Shown here: piece by piece, positions 48,578 through 60,699 of the stretch
How positions within the stretch are numbered: the stretch's first letter is position 1
Layout: the number at the start of each line of letters is the position of its first letter
Assembly (NCBI GenBank): GCA_009733575.1
Contig: ML769493.1
Span: 124,001 to 188,000, forward strand
Reading direction: 5' to 3'
Length of the DNA: 64,000 nt
Source of the DNA: Gymnopus androsaceus JB14
Taxonomy: Eukaryota > Basidiomycota > Agaricomycetes > Agaricales > Omphalotaceae
Translations under genes and position numbers: made by a program
The notes under the pieces: model-generated
The model's database searches: none
What the model was told of the DNA's origin: nothing
The model's input: only the letters and a program-made list of their open reading frames with translations

Positions 48578-50493
48578 ATGGCACCCACATTGACAGCGCC
48601 TCCGCCTTCAATACTCTCCTACGCCGACCTAGCCAAAAAAGCGCAGAATATAAAGTCACCTATAGCTATATCCCATCATCCAGTTTCTTCAGTGTCTCAT
48701 CGTGCATCGGCATCGTCGAATAATCCCAATCCCAATCAAAATTCTAATGGAGCTAGTACCGCTGGCCATGGTTATTCATCCAATGCCAGCGCGAGCATCA
48801 GCATTAGTAGCAGCATTTCGAATTCATCTTTGAATAGTACTAGCGCTAGTACGAGCTCAGCGCCGACGACTTCGAATTCAAGTGTGATTGTGGATGCGGA
48901 TGCGGAGGCAGAAACGGAGGAGTGTGATTTATTGGATGGGAATGAGCTGGGGAAGAGAGGCGGAAGCGGTGCGAATGGCAGGGACGAAAAGGAGCAGAAG
49001 CCAGCAGCTCCAGCGCCACCAGCAGTGAATGTTTGGCAGGTTAGATCTAGTAGGATGGCTGATGCAGCAAAAATAAAGCGACCGCCACAGCAGCAGCAGG
49101 CAGAGGTCATAAATAACGCCTCTGCCTCCGCCAACGCCAACGAAGGTGAAAACGACGACGATCCATTTGTCGTCAAAGTGCGGCCAGTGCAGGATAGTAT
49201 TAGTTGGCCACAACCACAACAAAGCAAGGGAAAAGGCAAAGGTGGGTACTGCTCGGTATTTTTTTCTTCTTTGTCGTTTAACTACCGTATAATACAGAAC
49301 CCGAAATCTCACAACCCAACCCAACTACATCGACATCCACGACGAAATCGAAATCCCGATGGGTCCCAATACCCGCCGAAGAGCTTTTAGCTGCTGCAGA
49401 TGCTGCGCGACGAGAGCGAGAACGTCAAGGGAAGAGTAGTAGTAAAACGAAATCCAAATCACAATCACAATCGCGATCTCGGTCTTCACAATCGCAGTCG
49501 CGGGAGTCTTCGATAATGAGGGCTACTCCACATAGCAGAATACACAGTCGTGCGCCGAGTGTCACTGCACAAGGAACGTCGGAAATCTCTTCTTCCTCTT
49601 CCACATTACCGTTACCATCACCATTCCACGACCCATGGCCATCGCTACCGCTACCGCCATCGCTTTCGGTGTTTCCGGTCCAGGTGCAGATTCAACAACA
49701 GCGGCAGCAGCAAGAGAAGGAGAAGGAGCAGGAGCAGAGGAGGAGTCAGGTGCGGGAACCGGAGCAGGAGCAGGCGCAGGAGCCCAAGTCGAGTACAACA
49801 ACGTTGGCGACACCGGGATCATCATCATCATCCGCGTCCATATCTCCTTCAAATCATGATCACAATCATGACCATGACCATGATACCCTCCCGGAATCAG
49901 AACCAGAACCAGAACCAGAACCAAATCCAGCCGATGAAGAATCGACGGTCCCCAACTCGATACCGCACACGCATACGCATTCTCCCCCACATCCACATCC
50001 ACATCTCCATCTTCAAACCCAAACCCATCCATACGAGTACGAGTCATATCCTGCTCCTACCCCTCCCAATGCCAATCTCAATGGACCCAATCCCTATGAA
50101 TCCTACCCGTATCCATATCCCTATCCATATCCTCACCCATACCAGGAACCGGATCTGTCGACCTCGAACTCTAGTAGTAGTTCATTTTACCCTTCGAATG
50201 GGGTTCTATCTCCAGGTGCTGGACCTGTACCTACGTATGGGTACTATGGGTATGGGTACCCGTATCCGTATCCGTATTCTTATTCGTATCCGTATGTACC
50301 CCCGCCCATCGGTACATTGACTCCCGATGCACCGATACCGATACCAGGGACAACAAATTATTCTCTCGTATTCTTCGAACGCGTTCACAAGAGTTTGAGT
50401 GGGAGGATCTTGCGCCAAAGGGTTGTATTGCACAAGGACTCGGACGAGATGATAGATGTCCTCCAAAGCTTGATTCGCGCTTACATGTCGTGA
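48578..50493 (+). pseudogene. LARP-like (La-motif RNA-binding) protein, 3'-truncated and fused to a foreign fragment
   Basis: Exon 1 (48578-49241) starts MAPTLTAPPPSILSYADLAK and carries DPFVVKVRPVQD and SWPQ. The intron is 49242-49297. Exon 2 contains RWVPIPAEELLAAADAARRE and Arg/Ser repeats, then Gln/Glu, His/Pro (HTHTHSPPHPHPHLH) and Tyr-Pro (YPYPYPYPYPHPY) low complexity. This order resembles the N-terminal half of fungal LARP1/Slf1-type proteins. The La motif expected next is missing. At about 50358 the sequence jumps into an antisense piece of the FAD monooxygenase, adding about 45 unrelated residues before TGA at 50491-50493. Family assignment is from general resemblance and is moderate. 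Confidence 0.55.
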
Positions 50494-51737
50494 GATCATC
50501 AGTATATGGTATACTGATCGAATCTAGAGAATACCTTGTCCAAGATGCTGTGGAATTCCCGTCGATTTTACATCTTTACAAGAGACAGAATTATAAACTT
50601 ACGGGACTTGTGGGATGAGCTGCGTCTCCGAGAAGAACCACTCTATTCTTATACCACGTCGCGAGCTCCGGTCGATCGTACAAGCCAAACTTGGCTGGAT
50701 CAGCGATGTACATTGCTATATGCTTGTGTACAAGGACACACCTTGACCATCTTCTCAGCGGTCTTCACCAATTCGCCAGCGCCAAAGCCCCATTCGGAAA
50801 CCGGATCCTTTTTCAATTCTGCAAGCATGGTATCATCGACTGCACGCCAAGTCTCTTTGGTTTCCGCTTCACGCCTTGTTATTCTATAGTTCAAAAAATC
50901 AGCCATTATTCATCGTTTGGTAGAATTGCATCCACTCACGCCCAGGAATACCGATCGTGTCCAATCTGATAGCAAATCATATGAGTATTTTCGCCAAAAT
51001 AGTTGATCATGGAAGCATTGTCGGGGAAAGAATTTGGTCGAGGACTGAATCCGCCTATCTATACTCGCAAATCAACAGAATTCAGCAAAAGTCAATGAAT
51101 AATACCTACCTGGGTTAAACCAGTAAATGAAGCCTGTTCTTTTTGGAAAAGATTAGCCCGTGTGTTGCTATGGATGCCATCGCAGCCAACAACGAAACTA
51201 GCCGTATCAGTTGTACCGTTTTCGAATGTGACTTGAACGGAATCCGATCGTTGCTGGATATCAACGACGTTATGCTCCCAATGGATTTCCACCCCTGCTT
51301 TGAGTGCCGTTTCTGCAAGAAGGCATAGGAATTCGTGTCTCTGGATTCCCATCCCGATACTATTAACTGTATTTGCAGCGACACCCGACGCATCCAAAGG
51401 TGTTTCGAGGGTATGTTCTCCAAGCAGAGCTTCGTGGCCAGTTACCGTCGAAAAAAAGGCTAGGCGATCTTCGACATGTCCTGGAAGCTGTTCCAATAGA
51501 CCTGGAATGAGACCAAGGACTCGGAGGCCATTGGATTGAAGCCTAGGATTGGAGAATGAGTGGTCGGTTTGGTTGAAAACAACGGAAGGCCTACAAGAGA
51601 GAGATCCCGCCATCCGATCCCGCTTTGATTCGCTCGTATATTACAGGTTGGTAGCCTTTAGATTTGAGAAACGTTGCTAGTACTGGGCCCGCAACACCAC
51701 AACCGATGATGATGACCTGACTCTTGTTGATACCATT
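50358..51737 (-). pseudogene. partial duplicate of the FAD monooxygenase
   Basis: About 98% identical by eye to 37498-38872 including introns. It lacks the last 60 or so codons, cut where the LARP-like gene begins. At the 5' end it carries a 5-base insertion right after the sixth codon (AGAGTC then AGGTC), shifting the frame before the Rossmann motif; a stop lies just upstream in the compensating frame. The middle (GCDGIHS, GDAAHPTSP, GANQALED) is intact. Homology continues upstream to about 51878. Confidence 0.85.
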
Positions 51738-52152
51738 TCACTATTGGTATGAAACCGGATTCGCAATGAAATCATCGAAAACCATCATGTTCCGCACTGA
51801 CTCCATTCCGAGAAGGTTGAAGGGAAGAACGGCTCCGAAGATTCGGACAATACTTGACTCCATTCGAGTTTTCTGAGATACTCCAGGCCATGAGTGTATT
51901 AGTGTTAATATTTATATTTATGAAGGTCAGCAGGCTTTCCGATCCCAAAGCTACATGAGAGGAAACTAAGTACAAATAGTAGTTTTCATTTTTGCGAACT
52001 AGGATGGTGTCAGTTGACTCAGTCCCATGACACTCCAGAGAGATGAAAACACCAGAGTACTTAGTAATAGGTCATCAAATTGGATGATTTCGGTACAGTA
52101 TATCGGATTATATCGGAGCAACGTGAGAGGAAAAATAGGTATGCAGTTTCGT

Positions 52153-52160
52153 TATATAAA
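52153..52160 (+). promoter_or_regulatory. TATA box of the GTPase-like gene
   Basis: TATATAAA (within GTTATATAAAGG) lies 68 bp upstream of the ATG at 52221. Confidence 0.5.
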
Positions 52161-52220
52161 GGTCCTGGGATCTTAGGGTTTAGATATCCCATCTATTGAA
52201 CTGCCTCCTTCACTTCAGTA

Positions 52221-53499
52221 ATGTCTTCCGATACTCAAACAGCCATTCACCGTTCCTCTCCAGAGTCAGTGACTGAACCAATGGACTCTAATGAGCTACT
52301 TAGACTTCGTAATATGTGTGGACAATTTCGGATTCTGGTCATTGGTCGAGCCAACGCAGGAAAAACAACCATTTGTCAAATGATGTGCAATACCGAGGAT
52401 CCACCTATAGTGCATGATAGAAATGGGAACAAGGTGTGTCACTACAAAACTACTTTGCCAACACAATAAATAACTACAATTGATCAAGATCGATATTCGG
52501 CCCAGTTCGGAGGTATGAACATCCAATATTCATTGGGAGATCAATATTTCGAAAGCATTTCACCAGCGTGGAATCCATGATATAAATAATGAAATCACTT
52601 ATGAGGCCAATCCTGGATTTGTCTTTCATGACTCTGGTGGCTTTGAATCAGGATCAAATGAAGAGATGAAAACTGTTCATGCATTCATCAAAGCCCGGTC
52701 TGAAGCAAATACTTTAAAAGAACAGCTACATGCCATCTGGTATGTTTTGCTCCATGACTGTCATACTCCTGAATGTTTCTAATACTGGTCCACATTGTCA
52801 CACAAGGATATGCTTACCTGTGGATGAGGATCGCCCATTGTTACCCACTGAAATGAATTTCTTCAAAGAAGGAACTCGTTCAGGTAAGCAGGTTGGTGTG
52901 TAGACATCTGATTCCAGAAAAATAATAATATCATGTAGTTCCTGTGATTACTGTGTTTACAAAATGTGATGCACAACGAACCAAAATAACAAAAGAACTT
53001 AGGGACAAAGGGATCAATCGCCTGGAAATAAAAAAACAATTGGAAGATCATATCAGGAAGTACTTGGATGGCCTGGTGGACCGAGTAAAACTTGAAACTA
53101 GTTTTAAACCTAAGGGATTTGTCTTCATGAAAGGTGCGCAAATGACAAAAATAGGAGATATTTGGGATGAAATAATATTATGCAGACATGCAAAAAGGGC
53201 TTGAAAGAGCACAACCACAGTGTGCAGAACTGATTAAAAAAACATCAAATGCAATTGATAACATTGTTTTGCAGCTACTGCTTGTTTCTGTGCAACAATG
53301 CAACTTGAACCTTGTCATCAAAAGAGCTATCAAGTCCGTTGTGTATCGTGGTAGAGTGGAGCACTATTTTGGACACTCACCGGATACTGATCTTCTTAAC
53401 AGAACAAAAAGAGAATGGAACGTTAGGAAGCATTGGTGGAATGAAGAAATTGGTCCTTGGCAAAAGTGTATGTATACTGTGGAATACAGCCATCATTGA
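52221..53499 (+). CDS. G-domain (AIG1/septin-like P-loop) GTPase, Agaricomycete multi-copy family
   Basis: ATG 52221. Exon 1 has the G1 loop ILVIGRANAGKTTICQMM and the family's NTEDPPIV segment. Next comes RGIHDINNEITYEANPGFVFHDSGG (G3; relatives usually have DSRG), then LKEQLHAIW. After an intron: ICLPVDEDRP, then VPVITVFTKCDA (G4 TKxD). A C-terminal helical part (QLLLVSVQQCNLNLV) ends at 53499. Between exon 1 and RGIHDI the only simple reading contains a TGA at 52516-52518, so either an unrecognised intron is used or the copy is damaged. Probable GTP-binding switch; partner unknown. It lies 6 kb from the NLR-like gene. Confidence 0.7.
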
Positions 53500-53789
53500 A
53501 ATACTCAATGGCACAACAGTTCAATACATTTATGATTAAAAAATTAAAAGACATACTAATATGGTTTCCACATTTTTATGTGCGTAATCAATGGTTCTGA
53601 GGTGATCAGAGTTCTAACCTAACCTTGGATTGCATAGGTTGTAAGCTTGTAGATTTCATTTTGTAAGGAGACAATTTGACAAATGGTGGATATTGATGCA
53701 CTGTTCAGGATGTATGTCCTGAATCCTGGATTCTCAATCTGTAACTGATCTATCTCTAATTCCTGGGGAAAATGTTTGGAATATGACTC

Positions 53790-56700
53790 TCTAGCGTGTA
53801 AGTTCATCTTCCTGTACTTGCCACCTCCTCCACCTACTGACCTATGCTGGGTACCTGTGCATTCTCTAGCATGTAAGTTCATCTTCCTGTACTTGCCACC
53901 TCCTCCACCTACTGACCTATGCTGTGTACCTGGGGATGCTCTGGTATGTAAGTTCATCTTCCTGTACTTGCCACCTCCTCCACCTGCTGACCTATGCTGG
54001 GGACCCATGCATTCTCTAGGATGTAAGTTCATCTTCCTGTACTTGCCACCTCCTCCACCTACTGACCTATGCTGGAAACCTGTGCATTCTCTAGGGTGTA
54101 AGTTCATCTTCCTGTACTGGCCACCACCTCCACCTACTGACCTATGCTGTGTATCTGGGGATTCTCTAGTATGTAAGTTCATCTTCCTGTACTTGCCACC
54201 TCCTCCACCTGCTGACCTATGCTGGGTACCCATGCATTCTCTAGGATGTAAGTTCATCTTCCTGTACTTGCCACCTCCTCCACCTGCTGACCTACCTGTG
54301 CATTCTCTAGGATGTAAGTTAATCTTGCTGTACTTGCCACCTCCCCACCTGCTGACCTATGCTGGGTACCTGTGCATTCTATAGCTTGTAAGTTCATCTT
54401 CCTGTACTTGCCGCCTCCTCCACCTACTGACTTATACTGGGTACCTGTGCATTCTCTAGTATGTAAGTTCATCTTCCTGTACTTGCCACCTCCTCTACCT
54501 GCTGACCTATACTGGGTACCTGTGCATTCTCTAGGGTGTAAGTTCATCTTCCTGTACATGCCACCTCCTCCACCTGCTGACCTATGCTGGGTACCTGTGC
54601 ATTCTCTAGGATGTAAGTTCATCTTCCTGTACTTGCCACCTCCTCCACCTGTTGACCTATGCTGGGTACCTGTGCATTCTCTAGGGTGTAAGTTTGTCTT
54701 CTTGTACTTGCCACCTCCTCCACCTCCTCCACCTGCTGACCTGTGCTGGGTACCGGTGTATTCTCTAGGGTGTAAGTTCATCTTCTTGTACTTGCCACCT
54801 CCTCCACCTACTGACCTATGCTGGGTACCTGTGCATTCTCTAGCGTGTAAGTTCATCTTCTTGTACTTGCCACCTCCTCCACCTACTGACTTATACTGGG
54901 TACCTGCAAGGGGTGTTCAAAAAAATAAGCGCTGACATGACCTTGAGGGGGGGGGGGGGGGTCTGAGAATTCCTTATGGCCGAAAATTTTTGCATACTAT
55001 TGAGGCTCTGGGAGGCGTTTTAGGTTAATTCAACTACTGAAATAAGGCTATAAAAACTATTTAAAGCACTCAATATCTCAAATCTCCCTGAACAACATGA
55101 ATTCTATAGGATATGATGCATTTTAGTACCAATTTAGCACCTCCATCAAAAAATATTGTCAATGCAAGTGCACTTTCACCAGGTTGAATTAAACTTAGAT
55201 GAACTGCTGTGTATTAATTGCCTCTGAAAATGTTGTTTAAAGGTGCAAAGGTGAAAAAATTGTTATGTAATACAAATTTGAAGTTGGAAATCCTCCGAAG
55301 TGTGGGAAAATTCTACTATATATAGGCAGTGAAAGGGGGGGGGGGCTTCATGAATCCTTATGACCCAAAAATAAGGTCATGTCGGGACTTAGTGGGTTGA
55401 GCACCCCTTGGGTACCTGTGCATTCTCTAGTATGTAAGTTCATCTTCCTGTACTTACCACCTCCTCCACCTACTGACCTATGCTGGGTACCTGTGCATTC
55501 TCTAGGATGTAACTCCTTCTTCCTGCAATTGCCACCTCCTCCACATACTGACCTATGCTGGGTACCTGTGTATTCTCTAGCATGTAAGTTCTTCTTCCTG
55601 TACTTGCCACCCCCTCCACCTACTTATGCTGGGTACCTGTGCATTCTCTAGCTTGTAAGTTCATCTTCCTGTACTTGCCACCTCCTCACCTATGCTGGGT
55701 ACCTGTGCATTCTCTAGTGTGTAAGTTCATCTTCCTGTACTTGCCACCTCCACCACCTACTGACCTGTGCTGGATACCTGTGCATTCTCTAGGATGTAAG
55801 TCCATCTTCCTGCAATTGCCACCCCTTCCACCTACTGACCTATGCTGGGTACCTGTGCATTCTCTAGTATGTAAGTTCATCTTCCTGTACTTGCCACCTC
55901 CTCCACCTGCTGACTGATGCTGGGTCCCTGTGCATTCTCTAGTATGTAAGTTCATCTTGCCGTACTTGCTGCCTCCTCCACCTACTGACCTATGCTGGGT
56001 ACCTGTGCATTCTCTAGCGGTGTAAGTTCATCTTCCTGTACTTGCCACCTCCTCCACCTACTGACCTATGCTGGGTACCTGTGCATTCTCTAGGATGTAA
56101 GTCCATCTTTCTGCAATTACCACCTCCTCCATCCTACTGACCTACGCTGGGTACCTATGTATTCTCTAGGGTGTAAGTTCATCTTCTTGTACTTGCCAAA
56201 TCCTCCACCTACTGACCAAGTATGCTGGGTACATGTGCATTCTCTAGGGTGTAAGTTCATCTTCCTGTACTTGCCACCTCCTCCACCTACTGACCTATGC
56301 TGTGTACCTGTGCATTCTCTAGGGTGTAAGTTCATCTTCCTGTATTTGCCACCTCCTCCACCTATTGACCTATGCTGGGTGTCTGTGCATTCTCTAGAAT
56401 GTAAGCTCATCTTCCTGTACTTGCCACTTCCTCCACCTACTGACCTATGCTGGGTACCTGTGACTTCTCTAGTATGTAAGTTCATCTTTCTGTACTTGCC
56501 CCTCCTCCACCTACTGACTATGCTGGTTACTATGCATCCTCTAGTATGTAAGTTCATCTTCCTGTACTTGTCACCTCCTCCACCTACTGACCTACGCTGG
56601 GTACCTGTGCATTCTCTAGCTTGTAAGTTCATCTTCCTGTACTTGCCACCTCCTCCACCTGCTGACTATGCTGGGTACCTGTGCATTCTCTAGCATGTAA

Positions 56701-57079
56701 TTTCATCTTCCTGTACTTGCCACCACCTCCACCTGCTGACCTATGCTGGGTACCTGTGCATTCTCTAGGATGTAAGTTCATCTTCCTGTACTTGCCACCT
56801 CCCCACCTATTGACCTATGCTGGGTACCATGCATTCTCTAGTATGTAAGTTCATTCTCCTGTACTTGCCATCTCCTCCACCTACTGACTTATGCTGGGTA
56901 CATGTGCATTCTCTAGGCTGTAAGTTCATCTTCCTGTACTTGCCCCCTCCTCCACCTACTGACCTATGCTGGGTACCTGTGCATTCTCTAGCATGTAAGT
57001 TCATTTTCTTGTGCTCTCTACCTCTTTCATCCACTGACCCATGTTATGTGTTTTGGGATGGAATTGTCTAGCATGTCAG
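53790..57079 (+). repeat. 75 bp minisatellite of intron-like units
   Basis: About 36 units in two blocks (53790-54906 and 55411-57079) separated by a MITE. Each unit carries GTAAGTTCATC, then CCTCCTCCACC, then TACTGACC, and ends CATTCTCTAG, followed by a 3-base NNT linker. Thus a 72-base stretch with 5' splice site GTAAGT, branch-type TACTGAC and 3' splice site TCTAG repeats head to tail. Because 75 is a multiple of three, both strands stay open for hundreds of codons (YLPPPPPTDLCWVP on plus, GGGGGKYRKMNLH on minus). I consider these frames a by-product, not genes. Confidence 0.9.
54907..55410. mobile_element. 504 bp hAT-type MITE
   Basis: Inverted ends CAAGGGGTGYTCAA...GACATGACCTT and its inverse, with an 8 bp target duplication GGTACCTG (54899-54906 and 55411-55418) made from the minisatellite unit. 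Both features are typical of hAT elements. It carries G15 and G11 tracts, each followed by a related direct repeat containing CCTTATG and CCNAAAA. No ORF. Confidence 0.85.
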
Positions 57080-59004
57080 TCCATCATTATCTTGCTATTG
57101 CTCTTTGATTGTAACACTTCTTACAATACCTCCAATACTTCAGGCCAAACTTCTCACTGACTTACTCCAAACCAAACTAGTATGTTATCAGTTCCTTGCT
57201 ACACATACTCTTATTTACTCCTTCCCGAATATTGCAGAATAATAATTTAGACTCTAAACAAGTTTGCTCCAATTATTATGCAGGTTTGGGACTTTCACAA
57301 CAATTTCCATGTCAATGTCATTCCCCACTCACTCTCTTACTTGATACTCAGGCACTCTTATTATTGCAACTCATTCCTTCTGGAACAAGAAATCCAATGG
57401 CTCTGGTCCTTCTATTACACAGATCGTAAAGGAATCCACCCAAAAGTACCTTTCTTCCACCAGGCCTGAATCCGTGGGAAATGCTATAAGATTGGCCCAA
57501 CTTGACACAATGTCCAAGAAGGATTTGCAAAAGTGGTTTCTCAATGTTGTTCTTAATAACCTTCTGGTAAATGTTTTGTTTTCAAAGTTCCCTATCTATA
57601 ACTATTAATCTATACTTATGTACTCATTTGCCTACAGAATGATTGACAACAACATTGTATTTACCCTATACTATGGTACGCAGGGATATGCTTCCAATGC
57701 AGTTGGGACACAATGAAAGAAGCTATTGAAATTCTGAGTAGACAGATTCTTTTGAACTACTTTAAAACCCCCATATCAAGTTTCCTATATCTTTTATGGT
57801 TTTCCTTGTTGCATCGAGCACTGCCCAAGCAAAAACAAGGATATGCTGTTTTTTGATGGCTGTAGTCACCGTCCTGTCATGTAGGTGGCAAAGCTGGCAG
57901 AACTGGCAGTCTCACAGAACTGCCAATGGCGTGCTCAGAATCGATGATGTTGTCAAAATCAGATTGTGTTGGGTCACTGCCAAGTGGAATGGCACAGTCG
58001 ATAGTCATGCTCAAGCTCTCTTTACCGGTTCCTCTCTCCATCATGCTATTCTTCATATTTCCCTTAGAAATTCTAGATCTGACCTCTTATGATATTCACT
58101 TGGGTGTGTAGCACTTTGGCCGCACTTTTGTAATTCATTTTTTTGTGTTCCTGAATGTTCGATGGGTGTACGCAACTCTCTCTGCTCAATGTTTCTTTTA
58201 GCATACTCATTTGTCTCAAGTATACCTTCCACAAAGTATCTGGCACTGATGAATAGAAGGTAAAGATGTTGTAAAATAATTGCAAAAGCTGCCCCGATTA
58301 CAGAAACTGGCTTCATCAAGCATTTTATGTAGAAAAGCATATCCCTGTCCACAGCATATCCCTGCATACCATCCTATACTTAAAATGAAGACGGGGCGCT
58401 TGATTTCAAAGTCCGCTATGTAGCTAATCATTGGTCAGCTGTTTAAGCGCCACAGCCAGCGGAGCACGCTGGGATCAACACTTCAGTATTCTCACCTAGC
58501 TAGGTGCCGCAGGCAAAAGCTCCACGGAGTGGCCGTCCCGGCCGGCGCCGCAATCTGACTATACTGTACGTTTCATGAAACACTATCAGTGGTGCTGTCC
58601 TGAGCAATGGATTAAAGTCTCTACTTCAGACACCCACTTATGATTCTGGCAGACAGTTCAGAGCAGTTTGTGTGAAATTTTGGTTGGAACTACTTAATTT
58701 AAGGCAAATAAAGGAGAAATGTAGTTAATCTGACATGAGACAAAACCCTTAATCGATGCATGTATAAGTTAATCCTTGAGCTTCAAGAGCCCAATGCAGA
58801 ATAACAAGACATACATGTATTATGGAGGGAGTGAGACAACTTCAAGCAGGATGTCAGCAGAAGTGAGTGTAAGGGAGAAACCCTTACAGTACAAGTTTCT
58901 GTCCAGCATGGTTTTACTCTTAAATTTCATTTTATTCAATTTATTCTTCATAAGTTTTTGAATCAATGCCTCTGTATATACATGTTATATTTTGCCCTCA
59001 TCTA
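57080..59004. other. no recognised gene
   Basis: Short open pieces exist (for example 57440-57575, MSKKDLQKWFLNVVLNNLL) but none can be tied to a family. They may be an eroded downstream part of a gene. A GC-rich island sits at 58530-58560. Confidence 0.4.
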
Positions 59005-59574
59005 TTGATGTACCAGTAATGCACTCAAAAATATCCATACTGAAAAACTTTTGTAAAACTCAACAAATTGTCTTCAAATTTTGTAGTACATTAGAATATA
59101 CCTTGATGTTTACAATTCCAGAATTTGGTGATTTAGAGAATGTTCAAGTGTTGCCATGATGCATCCAAAAATGCATTGAGAATTGGCAGGCAGTGCACTC
59201 TGATTTTGGCAGGCTCTGGTAATCCCCATAAGTGCATTTCCAATGTTCTTTGCTGCCTCTTGAATGCTCGACTTCATTTCCAACCTCCAGGATATAGTCA
59301 TCCTTCTCAAATATACTTATATATGATATCCCAAGCCATATGCCCTAAGAAAATTTATTGCATTGTACTGAGACTGAAGAATCCAAATGCACCTGGAAAA
59401 GCATACTTCACAGAAATCCTGAATATTTCAGTCTCAGTGCATTGCAAAGGTAAATGGATGGAATGCTGGAAAACATGTATGAAAGTGTACAGTAAAAGTT
59501 CAAAGAAGAACAAATGAGAATTGCGCTCTCTGCAAACTTTTTTTTTTGCCAAAAGTGCATTACTGGTGCATCAA
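59005..59574. mobile_element. 570 bp TIR element with TA target duplication
   Basis: Ends TTGATGTACCAGTAATGCAC and the inverse of TTGATGCACCAGTAATGCAC, flanked by TA at 59003-59004 and 59575-59576. Internal sequence shows partial inverse symmetry but no coding gene. Confidence 0.75.
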
Positions 59575-60017
59575 TAGTATGCTCATCTGGAACTAACTGA
59601 GAAATTCTGAATATTAATAAAAATAATACCCTGAGGACCCCCGCCCGTGCCGTAGGCAAACATGTTCAACAATGTTGTCAACAACAGTTGGCTGGCTCAT
59701 CGACGAAAGCGTTTCCCAGTCTTGTTTAGCAGGAGGAGAGCGTTTGTGTCAACGAGCAAGGAACCTCCGAGGTTGTTTAGTAGACGTTCTGGTCAACTGG
59801 GTGTGAAAACATTCGAACAAGCGGCACAAGGAACGTAAGGTTCATGGATAGTGGATTCGTATTCATTGTGAGTGTAAGCGATAATATAAGACAGTCGATA
59901 CAGTACAGAGGATGTTACAAATCGGATGCAGAAATACAATAGAGCGACCACCTAAGGAGAAGCACATCAGAGACAGTCGGGACGAGAGAAACACAGTAAC
60001 TCACAAAAGACCCGCCA

Positions 60018-60490
<473 letters not shown>

Positions 60491-60597
60491 TGTATGAAGA
60501 TGAGTGATAAAGTGGGTAGAAGGTAAGTGGGTTGTTGTCGGGCGAGCTCGAAGATTGGTTGAAGATGGGAGTTTGTAAACAAGAGCGTTTGGGAGAA

Positions 60598-60603
60598 TTT
60601 ATA
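60598..60603 (-). promoter_or_regulatory. TATA box of histone H4 copy 2
   Basis: TATAAA on the minus strand about 108 bp before the start codon, same context as copy 1. Confidence 0.6.
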
Positions 60604-60699
60604 CTCAGGCGCGTGAGGCACGTGGATCGAGTTGGTGCGTCATGGGCGTTAAGTGATCATCTCTGCCTCGACATTCCCCTATTGAAGCTGACGGCTTCA

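Noticed and set aside
53619..54856. Gly-rich and Pro-rich repeat proteins of about 200 residues on both strands
   Set aside because: They are consequences of a 75 bp minisatellite with both strands open; there is no start context or domain.
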